In this document: in pieces, positions 1 through 8,990 of the stretch
Layout of the letters: each line of letters starts with the position of its first letter
Position numbering within the stretch: position 1 is the stretch's first letter
Source of the DNA: an uncultured Clostridia bacterium
GTDB lineage: Bacteria > Bacillota > Clostridia > Christensenellales > Borkfalkiaceae
Reading direction: 5' to 3'
Assembly: GCA_959605945.1 (NCBI GenBank)
Contig: CAUHGY010000010.1
Coordinates: 1-34,858, forward strand
Length of the DNA: 34,858 nucleotides
Notes under the pieces: generated by a model
Told to the model about the DNA's origin: nothing
Database searches by the model: none
Seen by the model: the letters and a program-made list of their open reading frames with translations, nothing else
Made by a program: the position numbers and the translations under genes

Positions 1-749
1 GGTACGGAGCTTTGTTTATTAAGATATTGTCTGTAATACGTCGGCGGAACGCCGAAACGTTTTTTAAAATCGCGGCTTAAATTGGCAGGAGAAGAATATC
101 CGGTTTTATCGCAGATGACGTCAAGCGGGGTTTTATTGATAACGGCTTCCAGAATATAAGCGAATTGTTTTTCCCCGATATATTTATCGACGGTAAATCC
201 GTAAGCTTTTTTAAATTGCATGTCGAGATACCTGCGGCTGTAATGAAACTCTTCGCAAACGTCTTCTATGGAAGGCATAGGCGAACGGTTGTCGATAAAC
301 GCTTTTATCTGTCTCGGAAGGTCGCCGGCATGGACGTATTCTGTCAGAACGTAGCTTAAAACGGCTTCCATAACAGTGGTGATCGCCGAGACGTTTTTTC
401 GCCGGACATATTTTTTTAAAAGCGACGCAAAGTCTTTCAGCAGGGGACTGTCGTTAATATCGACGTCTATAAAACCGCGGATTGCGGGCGAGCAATTTAT
501 AAGTATGCACAAGTGATCCAGGCGGTAACCCGGCAGTTCGTTCAGATAAAAAGTTTTGCCGGCAGGAAGAACGTATAGATGGAAAGGCACAAGTTCCAAA
601 TCGTTTTTATCGTCGGAATACGCTATTTTTCCGTCGTAAACAATATAAACCCAGTTATATCTGCTTTCGTACTGCAATGGCGAAAGCCCCTTGGGACGCA
701 GCATCAGAAAATAATCGAAAACCGATATGATTTTAATAGTATCATTCAT
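1..749 (-). CDS. AraC-family transcriptional regulator (3' end cut by window edge)
   Basis: Seen: reading the minus strand from ATG 749 gives 249 codons open to the window edge. The protein begins MNDTIKIISVFDYFLMLRPK. The last ~100 residues form the double helix-turn-helix DNA-binding domain, with PSIEDVCEEFHYSRRYLDMQ as the first HTH and DVICDKTGYSSPANLSRDFK followed by KRFGVPPTYYRQ as the second, the AraC signature. The N-terminal ~140 residues resemble the cupin-like ligand-binding part of one-component sugar regulators. An in-frame stop lies 10 codons upstream of ATG 749 with no start codon between, so the start is 749 or later. No Shine-Dalgarno is visible and the promoter points straight at the ATG (see findings). 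Only a few C-terminal residues should be missing. Inferred: it is the local regulator, probably activator, of the divergent glycan operon. The ligand is unknown. Confidence 0.93.
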   Translation of the reverse strand, partial: MNDTIKIISVFDYFLMLRPKGLSPLQYESRYNWVYIVYDGKIAYSDDKNDLELVPFHLYVLPAGKTFYLNELPGYRLDHLCILINCSPAIRGFIDVDINDSPLLKDFASLLKKYVRRKNVSAITTVMEAVLSYVLTEYVHAGDLPRQIKAFIDNRSPMPSIEDVCEEFHYSRRYLDMQFKKAYGFTVDKYIGEKQFAYILEAVINKTPLDVICDKTGYSSPANLSRDFKKRFGVPPTYYRQYLNKQSSV

Positions 750-755
750 AAAAAC

Positions 756-784
756 ATTATACGCCGATTTTTCGTTTTAGTCAA
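756..784 (-). promoter_or_regulatory. Sigma-A promoter of the AraC-type gene
   Basis: On the minus strand, TTGACT (784-779) and TATAAT (761-756) are separated by exactly 17 bases. The start codon at 749 lies seven bases past the -10 box, so the expected transcription start coincides with the ATG or nearly so. Confidence 0.75.
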
Positions 785-798
785 ATTTATTTCTATAA

Positions 799-835
799 AT
801 GATAACAATTTTTCTTTTAATGATATTGTAATTCG
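799..835. promoter_or_regulatory. Candidate AraC-type operator: direct repeat with 21-bp period
   Basis: ATGATA occurs at 799-804 and again at 820-825, both followed within a few bases by AATT. The 21-bp period is two helical turns, the spacing known for AraC-family half-sites. The second copy abuts and its flank overlaps the TTGTAA -35 box of the plus-strand operon (826-831), as expected for a class II activator site. Regulator binding here is inferred from position and spacing only. Confidence 0.45.
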
Positions 836-854
836 GTGATTTTTGAGTTTTAAT
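826..854 (+). promoter_or_regulatory. Probable promoter of the glycan operon
   Basis: TTGTAA (826-831), a 17-base spacer, then TTTAAT (849-854). The start site would be near 861, about 30 bases before the chosen start codon at 892, leaving room for the AGGAGA Shine-Dalgarno at 876-881. TTGTAA is also the -35 box of three other promoters in this window. Confidence 0.5.
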
Positions 855-891
855 AAATGTGTATGAAATAAAAATAGGAGAACTATGCGGT

Positions 892-2751
892 ATGGATTTT
901 AAAAAAACGACCGTCGTGATTCCGGAAAGTTCTTCGCCCGTGCTCGAGTTTGCTGCAGATGAACTTAAAAAATTTCTGTTTAAGATTACGGGTAAAGATC
1001 TGAAAATACAAAGAAACCGCGCCGCAGGCAAAATTATTTCGCTCGGAAAAACTTCAGAGCTGAATGACGCGGCGTTTAAGGTTGATTACTCTCTGCTCGG
1101 CGGAGACGGGTTTTTTATAGAAGAAAACGAAAAAGGCGTTTTTATTGACGGCAATTTCGACAGGAGCGTTCTTTTCGGCGTTTATGATCTGCTCGAATAT
1201 TATTTCGGCGTTCGGTTTTTTTCGGCGGATACAACGTTTGTGCCGCAATCCGACGGCGTCGTAAAAGACAGAATCTGCCGTTTTGAGATTCCGGCTGTGG
1301 AACACCGCGCTTATATGAGCGGCGATTGTTTCGGAGAATATGCCGACCTTGACTTCATGGCAAGAAGCCGTACCGAAAATCCTTTCACGAGAACGGAAAA
1401 AAAATACGGCAACCGTCCGTGGATTTTCGGCAGAAACAATTCCACGCATAATATGAATTTTTATGTTCCGTTTGAAAAATACGGCAGAACGCATCCTGAA
1501 TTTTATTACAGAAAGGGCGTGGATCCCTCCGAAGGTTATAATGATGACGGAACGGGCAATTCGCCCGATCTTACGATTTGCCTTACCAACGGACTTACTG
1601 AAGACGGAAAACTTGACGAAAGCATGGATGAAAGCGTTCTGAAAACCGTTATAGAAGAGATGAAAAAAGACATCGCTGCGCATCCCGACGTTAAATATTT
1701 CTGTTTCGAGCAGGAGGATCTGTCTTACGGATGCGAATGCGAAAAATGCATGGCGGCGGAGAAAAAATACACGCGTTCGGGCATGCTCATACGTTTTTGC
1801 AACGTTGTGACGAAAGAATTGAAAAAATTTGCCGAAGAAGAACTCGGCGGCCGCGAAATTTATGTGGTTACGTTTGCCTATTCATATACGGCGGACGCGC
1901 CGGTACGGGAAATCGACGGGGAAAGAAAACCGATAGACGATACCGTCATCCCGTGCGACAATCTGGTCATGCGCCTTGCCATTCACGGCAACGCCTATTA
2001 TGATCTTTTCAGCGAAAAACAGGATAAAAGAACTTACAATCAGATGCGGGACTGGTGGAATTTGGGTAAGTCTTTTATGTTCTGGGGATACGACATCGGG
2101 TTCGACTGTGTTTTGTGGTACTGGCCTACGGCAAAGAATATAAAAGCCAATGTCGAAGGGCTTACTTCAAAAAATCTTATTTACGTTCAGTATGAAAACG
2201 AAACCAAAAACAATTGGCAGAGCGCTATGCGCGGATACGTTTATAACAAACTGTTCTGGAACCCCAAACTTGACGCGGACGCTTTGCTTGACGAGTTCAT
2301 GGTTCATTATTTCGGCGAGTATGCCGCGCCTTACGTGAAAAAATTTATGCAGGTTTACGAAGATTTTTACGCAGAGGTTATTGACGAACGCAATATTTAT
2401 TTTGCCATGATGCACAATTACCGCGAACCTTATACGCTCGACATTTCCGTTATAGAAAAAACTCTTGAAATCATAGACGAAGCGGATAAAATAACGCGCG
2501 AAAAGGAAGAAAGCGGAGAGCTGAAAGAACTGCATCTGAAACACATAGCCAATGTAAAATGCTCGTCGCTGTTTTGTAAATACAAAGGATTCGAATATTA
2601 TTTCCCCGACGCCGATAAGGAAAGCAAACGCGTTTTTGCAAAGCAGTTTATAAAGCTTTGCCGCTATGCGGGGCTTTTGGGGTATCATGCGCAGCACGAA
2701 CTTTACAGTTTCGAGCGTTTGGAAAAAGAAGACTATGAATTGCCTTATTGA
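892..2751 (+). CDS. DUF4838 protein, putative glycoside hydrolase
   Basis: A 619-residue cytosolic protein without signal peptide. The N-terminal ~120 residues (VVIPESSSPVLEFAADELKK and the stretch ending LFGVYDLLEYYFGVRFF) match the alpha-glucuronidase-like N-terminal fold that precedes DUF4838. The central part has the family's CxCxxC cluster (Cys281, 283, 286, in YGCECEKC) just after FCFEQED, and an aromatic stretch MFWGYDIGFDCVLWYWP. Members are linked to GH67-like glycan degradation, but the reaction is not established. Start choice: ATG 892 follows AGGAGA at 876-881; an in-frame GTG at 859 would put that Shine-Dalgarno inside the gene. It is the first gene of the operon facing away from the AraC-type regulator, which supports a role in breaking down the imported glycan. 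Confidence 0.85.
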   Translation: MDFKKTTVVIPESSSPVLEFAADELKKFLFKITGKDLKIQRNRAAGKIISLGKTSELNDAAFKVDYSLLGGDGFFIEENEKGVFIDGNFDRSVLFGVYDLLEYYFGVRFFSADTTFVPQSDGVVKDRICRFEIPAVEHRAYMSGDCFGEYADLDFMARSRTENPFTRTEKKYGNRPWIFGRNNSTHNMNFYVPFEKYGRTHPEFYYRKGVDPSEGYNDDGTGNSPDLTICLTNGLTEDGKLDESMDESVLKTVIEEMKKDIAAHPDVKYFCFEQEDLSYGCECEKCMAAEKKYTRSGMLIRFCNVVTKELKKFAEEELGGREIYVVTFAYSYTADAPVREIDGERKPIDDTVIPCDNLVMRLAIHGNAYYDLFSEKQDKRTYNQMRDWWNLGKSFMFWGYDIGFDCVLWYWPTAKNIKANVEGLTSKNLIYVQYENETKNNWQSAMRGYVYNKLFWNPKLDADALLDEFMVHYFGEYAAPYVKKFMQVYEDFYAEVIDERNIYFAMMHNYREPYTLDISVIEKTLEIIDEADKITREKEESGELKELHLKHIANVKCSSLFCKYKGFEYYFPDADKESKRVFAKQFIKLCRYAGLLGYHAQHELYSFERLEKEDYELPY

Positions 2752-2780
2752 AAATTTTAACGAGGGACGGACTGAATTTT

Positions 2781-4691
2781 ATGTTTAAAGCAAAATGGAT
2801 TTGGATAAACAAAGAAGACAATGCGGACGAATACGGCGAATTTTTCGATACTTTTAAAGTCGGAGAATTCGGCGCGAGAATAAATATTTCATGCGACAGC
2901 AAATATGCGCTTTATCTTAACGGAAAACTTGTAGCTTTCGGCCAGTATGACGATTTTCCGTGGCATAAGGTTTACGACAGCGTCGATCTGACGCCTTTCT
3001 GCGTCAAAGGCGAAAACAGTTTGCACATTATAGTGTGGTATATAGGTCATCATTATTTCACTTATTATAAGGGCAGCCCCGCGCTTGCATACGAAATTAC
3101 CGATAAAACGGGCGAAATATTAGCGTATTCCGGCGGGCATGTTAATTGCAAACTGTCGGAAAATTACGTCAATTACATGAAAAAAGAAATAACCAATCAG
3201 ATTCTCGGTTATTCTTTCCGTTACGATTTAAGAAAAAAGTCAGGCAAGCCGATGCCGTCCGTCGAAGTGGGGGGTATCTGCGAAGGCCTTAACGAGCGGC
3301 CCGTCAAGATGCTTGAACTTACGGAAACGTTTAACGCGAAACTTATCGACGGTCAGAAAAAAATATACGATCTCGGCTGTGAACGCGTCGGTTTTTTACA
3401 CATTAAACTCAAAGCAAAAGAAGGCGAACTTATAACGATTGCTTACGGCGAACATTTAACCGACGGCGGCGTGAGAAGATATATCAACACTTATCCCCTC
3501 CGCGAAGGTATAGGGCCGAGGGATTATTCCGTAGAAATTATCGCCGACGGTAAATTTTCAGAATATCTCAATCCTTTCAGAAGGCTCGGGGGAAGATATT
3601 TGCAGATTTTGTCGGATGCGGAAGTGGAAATCGAGTTTATAGGGATCAAAGAAGTGCATTATCCCGTCAGGATTTATCCCGTTAAGCCCGACACTCCTTT
3701 GCGCGAAAGAATTTATTCTACCTGCATACGCACTTTGAGACTGTGCATGCACGAACATTACGAGGACTGTCCGTGGAGAGAACAGGTATTGTATGCGCTG
3801 GACAGCAGAAATCAGATGTTGTGCGGATATTACGTTTTTAAAGAATTTAATTATGCCCGCGCTTCGCTGCGATTGCTGGGCAATGCACCCGCCTACAGAG
3901 GGTTTATTGCTTCTTCCGCGCCCAACAACACTACTGCGGAAGGATCGCTGCCGTCCTTTTCTTTGTGGTTCAATTTGCAGATGAAAGAATATATCGAACA
4001 TTCCGGAGATTGCAGCCTTGCTGAGGAGCTTTATGAAAAAATGTCGGCGAATATCGATGTTTTCGTCAGCCATATGAAAAACGGGCTTATACCTAATTTT
4101 CCCAATAACGCCGCTATATTCAATTTTTACGAATGGAGCGACGATATGGAGAATGAACTGTTCAAACCCGATGAAGAAAAGTTTGACGTTCAGCTTAACT
4201 GCATTCTTGTTATAGCGCTGGAAAGTTTTGAATATATCTGCAAAAAACTCGACAGACCTTTCAATTATCCCGGGCTTGCCGAAAAACTTAAAAAGAGAAT
4301 AGACGAATTTTTCTACGACGAAAATACGCGCCTGTATCATAACCGCAACGAACTTGCCAACGCGCTTACCGTACTGTGCGGTGCGGCTACGGGTGAAAGG
4401 GCAAAACACGTATGCGAAGTTATCACGTCCGAAAATAACGGACTTGCCTCCACTACTTTAAGCACTTTGGGCTTCAAGTATGACGCTCTTTACAAGTTCG
4501 ACATCAAATACAAAGACTATATTTTAGACAATATCGATAAACTTTACGGCTTTATGCTGGAACGCGGCGCCACATCGTTTTGGGAAACCATAAAAGGCGA
4601 AAACGACTTTTGTTTGGCGGGCAGTCTTTGCCATGGTTGGAGCGCCATGCCGGTTTATTATTACCATAAATTTTTCATGGAGGAAAAATAA
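2781..4691 (+). CDS. GH78-like (alpha-L-rhamnosidase-type) six-hairpin glycosidase
   Basis: A 636-residue cytosolic enzyme. The N-terminal ~200 residues are beta-rich (WIWINKED, YALYLNGKLVAFG), like the accessory domains of family 78. The rest is an alpha/alpha six-hairpin barrel. Family hallmarks are EDCPWREQVLYALDSRNQ in the middle and, near the C-terminus, GATSFWET with Glu602 as candidate catalytic base, followed by LCHGWSAMPVYYY with His618. It probably removes a terminal alpha-linked sugar such as rhamnose from imported oligosaccharides; the exact sugar is inference. ATG 2781 was chosen over an in-frame TTG at 2748 that overlaps the previous stop; a GAGGGA Shine-Dalgarno-like sequence lies at 2762-2767. 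It is cotranscribed with the DUF4838 gene 29 bases upstream and the secreted protein gene 4 bases downstream. Confidence 0.85.
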   Translation: MFKAKWIWINKEDNADEYGEFFDTFKVGEFGARINISCDSKYALYLNGKLVAFGQYDDFPWHKVYDSVDLTPFCVKGENSLHIIVWYIGHHYFTYYKGSPALAYEITDKTGEILAYSGGHVNCKLSENYVNYMKKEITNQILGYSFRYDLRKKSGKPMPSVEVGGICEGLNERPVKMLELTETFNAKLIDGQKKIYDLGCERVGFLHIKLKAKEGELITIAYGEHLTDGGVRRYINTYPLREGIGPRDYSVEIIADGKFSEYLNPFRRLGGRYLQILSDAEVEIEFIGIKEVHYPVRIYPVKPDTPLRERIYSTCIRTLRLCMHEHYEDCPWREQVLYALDSRNQMLCGYYVFKEFNYARASLRLLGNAPAYRGFIASSAPNNTTAEGSLPSFSLWFNLQMKEYIEHSGDCSLAEELYEKMSANIDVFVSHMKNGLIPNFPNNAAIFNFYEWSDDMENELFKPDEEKFDVQLNCILVIALESFEYICKKLDRPFNYPGLAEKLKKRIDEFFYDENTRLYHNRNELANALTVLCGAATGERAKHVCEVITSENNGLASTTLSTLGFKYDALYKFDIKYKDYILDNIDKLYGFMLERGATSFWETIKGENDFCLAGSLCHGWSAMPVYYYHKFFMEEK

Positions 4692-4695
4692 ATAT

Positions 4696-7131
4696 ATGAC
4701 TAAAAAAACATGTCGTTTATCGTTGGTTGTTTTGTTTGTCGCCGCAGTTTTCTGCTTTGCGGTCTCGCACGCATTTACAGTCAATGTCCGTGCGGCGGCA
4801 GACGGAGACAATATGCCGTCTTACCGGGTCAGCATTCCCGCGCATGAATTCGTCGACGTGCGTTATTTTACCAGCCGTTATGACGCGGCTGACGGGGCGA
4901 CCGAGATAATACTCGAATACAAGGTCATAGAAAGCGACGGCAAACACAACGTGTTCGGTCTTTCTGCATTTGACGATAAAGGCACGAAAGCCGATTTTTA
5001 TTCGGAAATCGTGGGGCCGGTGGCGGCGCTCAACAAATATTACGACGTTAACGTCAGCAAATACGTTGCCACTTATAAACTGGACGGGACCTATGCGTCG
5101 CTGGTATCATACGACTCGCAGGGCGGGGCAACGACTCTTATCGAAACGGGCGTGGATATAGAAGGAAGCCAGATGTACGGCAAAGAGCCGTTAACCGTGT
5201 CGAAAGCGGGCATATTGTACGGTTCTTACGCATGGGAAGCCGCTTTCGACGTCAAATGCTATGACGACACGGGCAAAGATCTGGGCATCACTTCGGGGCG
5301 CGGCAATATTTATGTCGACGGCATGATTTCCGAACCGTACGGCGCGGCTTCGCTCACTTCATTTTCCGAAAACGATGCGCTTATAAGCAACGGCAGCTTG
5401 AATTTAACACCCAAAGGGCTTGACGAATCCGTTGTTTATTTTACAGAGAGCGACGAACTTGAAAGCCGCGGAGCACAGGGGAGCGTTCTTGCGATAGAAC
5501 GTCCTGACGAAATAAACAGCGCCGTGGCGGTGCAGTTCGGAAGAACGCTCACTGCGGAAGATATTGCTCTGGGCGGCGACCTTGTTGTCCGCGCATGGGT
5601 ATATGCGCCGGACGGCTGGACGGAAAACTGCCGCGCGTTCCCGTTCGATGCGGACGGAACGACCGACATGAGCAATCCTTCGCCCGTGATATTCGAACAC
5701 CTGACTCACGCGACTTACAATGCGGGGGTATTTATCGACATAGTGATTGAAAATGAAGATTTGTCGCTTTTGACCGACAAAGAAGGCGATATCAAAGGTT
5801 TGCAGCTTTCTATCGGAGATTTCGGCACGAACGCCGGCACTGCCGATTGGACGTTCTATTTTGACGAAATCTTTTACGTCCGCCCCGTGACGGTGAACTT
5901 CTTCGATGCGGACGGCGAAAAAATAGCGACCGAGCAGTTGAATTCCGGTTATTCCATAGAAGAGCAGACGGACGTGGTTCCGCCTGAAATAGACGGCAAA
6001 GTAGCCGTTGGTTGGACGCTTTCGTCGGACGGAAGCGGATTTTACGACTCGAGCGAGATCGGATATAAAGAAAGCGAAATCAATCTTTATGCAAAATATC
6101 TCACTCCGACGGAAAGCGACGAGTTTTACGGCTGCTACGCCAGCGAAAACAACGGAAAATATTTCTTTTTGAACTCCGACGGCAGCATTACCGACGACGT
6201 TGACGCGCTGGAATATTCAACGTTCGTGGCGGGTGCCGACGGCACCATTCTGTTTGACGGCCGCAGCGCGGCGGCTGTAGTCTCCGGCGTCCTGACCGTC
6301 GGCGGCGTTGAATACGAAAAACAGGATACGGTTTTCAGCGTGGAATACAGGTTGGAAGATAAGCTGTATGCGCAGATAAATGTTCCGGAAGGTTTTTCCG
6401 CGCTCGAACTTGTTCTCGATCAGACAGACTTTAATTTTAACTGCTGGACGGCAGACGGAGAAGAGTATGATTTCGGCGCGGTTACGAAAGACATTATCCT
6501 TACTGCGGATATGACCGTCAACGAAATTTCTTCCGACGGATATGAAGATTTTCTTAACGCTTATTTAAATGAAGACAGCAATATTATTTATATCGTTTCG
6601 GAAAACGGCGAAGGTTATGAACTTATAAAAGTAGAAAACGGTGCGGCGCAAAGCGTCGGTCAATGCAAAGTAACGGCAGGCTTTAAACTCTATGTGGAAG
6701 GAAACATTTACAGCTTTGAGCCTATCAGCATAGGCGACAATTATGTAGGACCTCTTTCGCTCGAAATCGACGGAGATGTTTACTGGATTATCCCCGACGA
6801 ATATACGGTGACTCTGCATTATAACGACGCAGAGAAAAAGACCGATACTTTTACCGTGACCAAGGAAGATAACTATTTGTTCGCAAAACCACAGGATCCG
6901 ACCAGAGACGGTTATACCTTTAAAGGCTGGGCGCTGGGGACGGGCGAAATTTATAATTTCGACAGCGCGGTAACCCGCGAAATAGAACTTTACGCCGTTT
7001 GGGAAAACAATACCGAGTATACCGGATCGGGATGCGACTCATCGCTCGGGGGCGCAGGATTAATTGCCGGGGCAGTGCTTCTGTCGGTAGCTGCAGTGAT
7101 TATTTATAAAAAGAACAGGAGCCTCGTATGA
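4696..7131 (+). CDS. Secreted, membrane-anchored InlB-repeat surface protein
   Basis: An 811-residue protein with an N-terminal signal peptide (CRLSLVVLFVAAVFCFAVSH, then a likely cleavage near VRAAADG). Residues ~35-215 form a beta-rich domain almost identical to that of the paralogue at 13861. A second shared module contains GRTLTAEDIALGGDLVVRAW and WTFYFDEIFYV. Two InlB B-repeat (Listeria-Bacteroides) modules follow, one ending ESEINLYAKY and one containing DGYTFKGWALGTGEIYNF and ending REIELYAVWE. The C-terminus is a tripartite anchor: GSGCDSS, a hydrophobic segment, then KKNR. There is no LPXTG. ATG 4696 follows GGAGG at 4679-4683; upstream extension would overlap the previous gene. The stop overlaps the next start (ATGA). 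Inferred: a surface glycan-binding or adhesion protein serving the adjacent transporter. No catalytic motif was recognised. Confidence 0.8.
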   Translation: MTKKTCRLSLVVLFVAAVFCFAVSHAFTVNVRAAADGDNMPSYRVSIPAHEFVDVRYFTSRYDAADGATEIILEYKVIESDGKHNVFGLSAFDDKGTKADFYSEIVGPVAALNKYYDVNVSKYVATYKLDGTYASLVSYDSQGGATTLIETGVDIEGSQMYGKEPLTVSKAGILYGSYAWEAAFDVKCYDDTGKDLGITSGRGNIYVDGMISEPYGAASLTSFSENDALISNGSLNLTPKGLDESVVYFTESDELESRGAQGSVLAIERPDEINSAVAVQFGRTLTAEDIALGGDLVVRAWVYAPDGWTENCRAFPFDADGTTDMSNPSPVIFEHLTHATYNAGVFIDIVIENEDLSLLTDKEGDIKGLQLSIGDFGTNAGTADWTFYFDEIFYVRPVTVNFFDADGEKIATEQLNSGYSIEEQTDVVPPEIDGKVAVGWTLSSDGSGFYDSSEIGYKESEINLYAKYLTPTESDEFYGCYASENNGKYFFLNSDGSITDDVDALEYSTFVAGADGTILFDGRSAAAVVSGVLTVGGVEYEKQDTVFSVEYRLEDKLYAQINVPEGFSALELVLDQTDFNFNCWTADGEEYDFGAVTKDIILTADMTVNEISSDGYEDFLNAYLNEDSNIIYIVSENGEGYELIKVENGAAQSVGQCKVTAGFKLYVEGNIYSFEPISIGDNYVGPLSLEIDGDVYWIIPDEYTVTLHYNDAEKKTDTFTVTKEDNYLFAKPQDPTRDGYTFKGWALGTGEIYNFDSAVTREIELYAVWENNTEYTGSGCDSSLGGAGLIAGAVLLSVAAVIIYKKNRSLV
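4819..5322 (+). repeat. Paralogous DNA tract, copy 1
   Basis: About 500 bases colinear and without gaps (constant offset 9174) with 13993-14496. In 5041-5220 against 14215-14394 I count about ten differences in 180 bases. Synonymous positions are conserved too, which points to recent duplication or gene conversion between the two secreted-protein genes. Confidence 0.85.
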
Positions 7132-8060
7132 CGAACACAGTGCAAAAGAAAAACAAGTATAAAATGTCGTTGAGACGCAAACTGTTTATTTTGTCTTTCG
7201 TTACGGTGCCTATAATAAACTTTCTTGTGTTTTACGTTTATGTGAACTTCAACGCCTTTATTATGGGTTTTCAGGAAAACATAGACGGACAGATTGTGTT
7301 TACGCTGGATAATTTCAGAAGAGTTTTCGAGGCGTTGGGCGATGCGGACGGAGAACTGCGTCTGGCGCTGAGAAATACTTTTTATACTTTTCTTATTCAG
7401 CTTGCCATGTACCCGCTAAGTATAATAATTTCTTATTTTCTGTATAAAAAAATAAGACTTTATAACTTTTTCCGCACGGTTTTCTTCCTGCCGACCATCG
7501 TGTCGAGCGTGGTGTTTGCGTATTTTTATATGACTTTTGTTTCGAGCGCAGGACCTATTCCCGAGATACTGCAAAAGCTGTATAATCTGGATTATTTGCC
7601 GTCGATACTTGCAGACTCGATGTTTGCAAACAAATTCGTATGGCTGAACATGTTCTGGCTGGGTTTTCCGGGCAACATAATTATCTGGGGCGGAACATTT
7701 GCGAGAATACCGACTTCGGTAATAGAATATGCCAAGCTTGACGGCGTCAACTGGATACGTGAAATGGTGCAGATAATTCTTCCGATAGTGTGGCCGACTT
7801 TTTCGCTTTTCCTCGTATTACAGCTGGCAAGCATATTTTCGGCTTCGGGCAACGTGTTCCTGCTCACGTTCGGCGATTTCGGCACGCAGACGCTTTCTAA
7901 CTGGTTTTACATGCAGGTCTACGGCGTATCGTTAAGACCGGGCAGCAATACTTTTTACTATATGTCGGCATTCGGTCTGCTGGTCACGGCGGTTTCGTGC
8001 ATTATAAGCCTTATCGTAAGAAAAGGGCTTGTAAAACTTGTTCCGGACGTAGAGTTTTAA
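7128..8060 (+). CDS. ABC sugar transporter permease (MalF/LplB-like, CUT1)
   Basis: A 310-residue integral membrane protein with about six hydrophobic segments, the first at FILSFVTVPIINFLVFYVYV. The binding-protein-dependent transport signature (EAA loop) is EYAKLDGVNWIREMVQIILP, the site that contacts the ATPase. It pairs with the permease that follows and the solute-binding lipoprotein at 8991 to form a carbohydrate importer. The start codon overlaps the previous stop (ATGA at 7128-7131) and has AGGAG at 7117-7121, so translation is probably coupled to the surface-protein gene. The sugar cannot be read from the sequence. Confidence 0.93.
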   Translation: MTNTVQKKNKYKMSLRRKLFILSFVTVPIINFLVFYVYVNFNAFIMGFQENIDGQIVFTLDNFRRVFEALGDADGELRLALRNTFYTFLIQLAMYPLSIIISYFLYKKIRLYNFFRTVFFLPTIVSSVVFAYFYMTFVSSAGPIPEILQKLYNLDYLPSILADSMFANKFVWLNMFWLGFPGNIIIWGGTFARIPTSVIEYAKLDGVNWIREMVQIILPIVWPTFSLFLVLQLASIFSASGNVFLLTFGDFGTQTLSNWFYMQVYGVSLRPGSNTFYYMSAFGLLVTAVSCIISLIVRKGLVKLVPDVEF

Positions 8061-8072
8061 GGAGAACGGACT

Positions 8073-8960
8073 ATGAAGAATTTTTTCCTGAAATTAAAAC
8101 GTTTTATTTACGGCAACAAAACGGCCGGCGAGTGCGTGGTATATTCTTTCGTTTTCATCATATTTGCGCTTTTTGCGTTCAGTTATCTGTTTGTTCTTTT
8201 CTGGACGCTGCTTGCAGGCATGCGCACGCACGATTCGGTGGTGCTTTACCCGTTTGAAGACATGTTCAAAGATCTTAACTTTGTGCAGCTTTTCAGCATG
8301 TTTTCGAGAATAAAGGTAGGAAATATAGGTTTTTTTCAAATGCTTCTGACCAGCATTTACTTTTCGGTGGGCAGCGTGGTGCTTTCGATAATGTGCACGT
8401 CTATGCTTGCTTACGTGAGCACAAAATATAAATTTCCGTGTTCCGGCTGGTTTTATTATATAGTGTTGTTCACAATGTTTCTGCCTCTTTACGGCACGGG
8501 CGGCAGCGAGTATGAACTTTATTCGAAGTTGGGGTTCATCAACAGTCCGCTGCAAATTATAGCGAACGCCGGGGGCATGAGCGTAAATTATCTGTACTTT
8601 AACGCTTTCTACCGCGGGCTTTCCAATACCTATATGGAAGCTGCGGAAATAGACGGCGCCAACGAATGGCAGATATTTTTCAGAGTAATCTTTCCGCAGT
8701 CGATGGGAATAACCGGGGCTTTGGCGCTCACCATGTGGACGGCAAGCTGGAACGGTTACCAGGGTTTTCTGATATATATGCCCAAACTTCCCAACCTTGC
8801 GGCAGGCATATATCTGTTTTATACGGAAGCCATGTACAATGCCGAGATGAATGTTTTCTTCGGAGCATGCTTCCTGGTGTCTATTCCGCCGATAATTCTC
8901 TTTGCGTTTTTCAACAAGGTTCTTACAAGCAATGTTTCGCTGGGCGGAATAAAAGAATAG
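8073..8960 (+). CDS. ABC sugar transporter permease (MalG/LplC-like, CUT1)
   Basis: A 295-residue membrane protein with about six transmembrane segments, starting with VVYSFVFIIFALFAFSYLFV. The EAA loop is EAAEIDGANEWQIFFRVIFP, typical of the second permease of CUT1 systems. AAGGAG at 8059-8064 overlaps the upstream stop and sets the start 12 bases after the first permease. The C-terminus VSLGGIKE is of the usual short type (family members often end GAIKG). No ATPase follows in the operon. Confidence 0.93.
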   Translation: MKNFFLKLKRFIYGNKTAGECVVYSFVFIIFALFAFSYLFVLFWTLLAGMRTHDSVVLYPFEDMFKDLNFVQLFSMFSRIKVGNIGFFQMLLTSIYFSVGSVVLSIMCTSMLAYVSTKYKFPCSGWFYYIVLFTMFLPLYGTGGSEYELYSKLGFINSPLQIIANAGGMSVNYLYFNAFYRGLSNTYMEAAEIDGANEWQIFFRVIFPQSMGITGALALTMWTASWNGYQGFLIYMPKLPNLAAGIYLFYTEAMYNAEMNVFFGACFLVSIPPIILFAFFNKVLTSNVSLGGIKE

Positions 8961-8990
8961 AAAAAATCTTTTTATAAGGAGACATATAAA

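Noticed and set aside
859..891. GTG 859 as start of the DUF4838 protein
   Set aside because: The AGGAGA site would lie inside the coding region, and the extra residues do not resemble the family; ATG 892 fits.
1054..1683. Long antisense frames such as this one and those at 3558-4409, 9420-10280, 16348-17241, 20145-21005 and 29745-30677
   Set aside because: They mirror well-supported genes on the other strand, lack ribosome sites and family features, and arise from codon bias.
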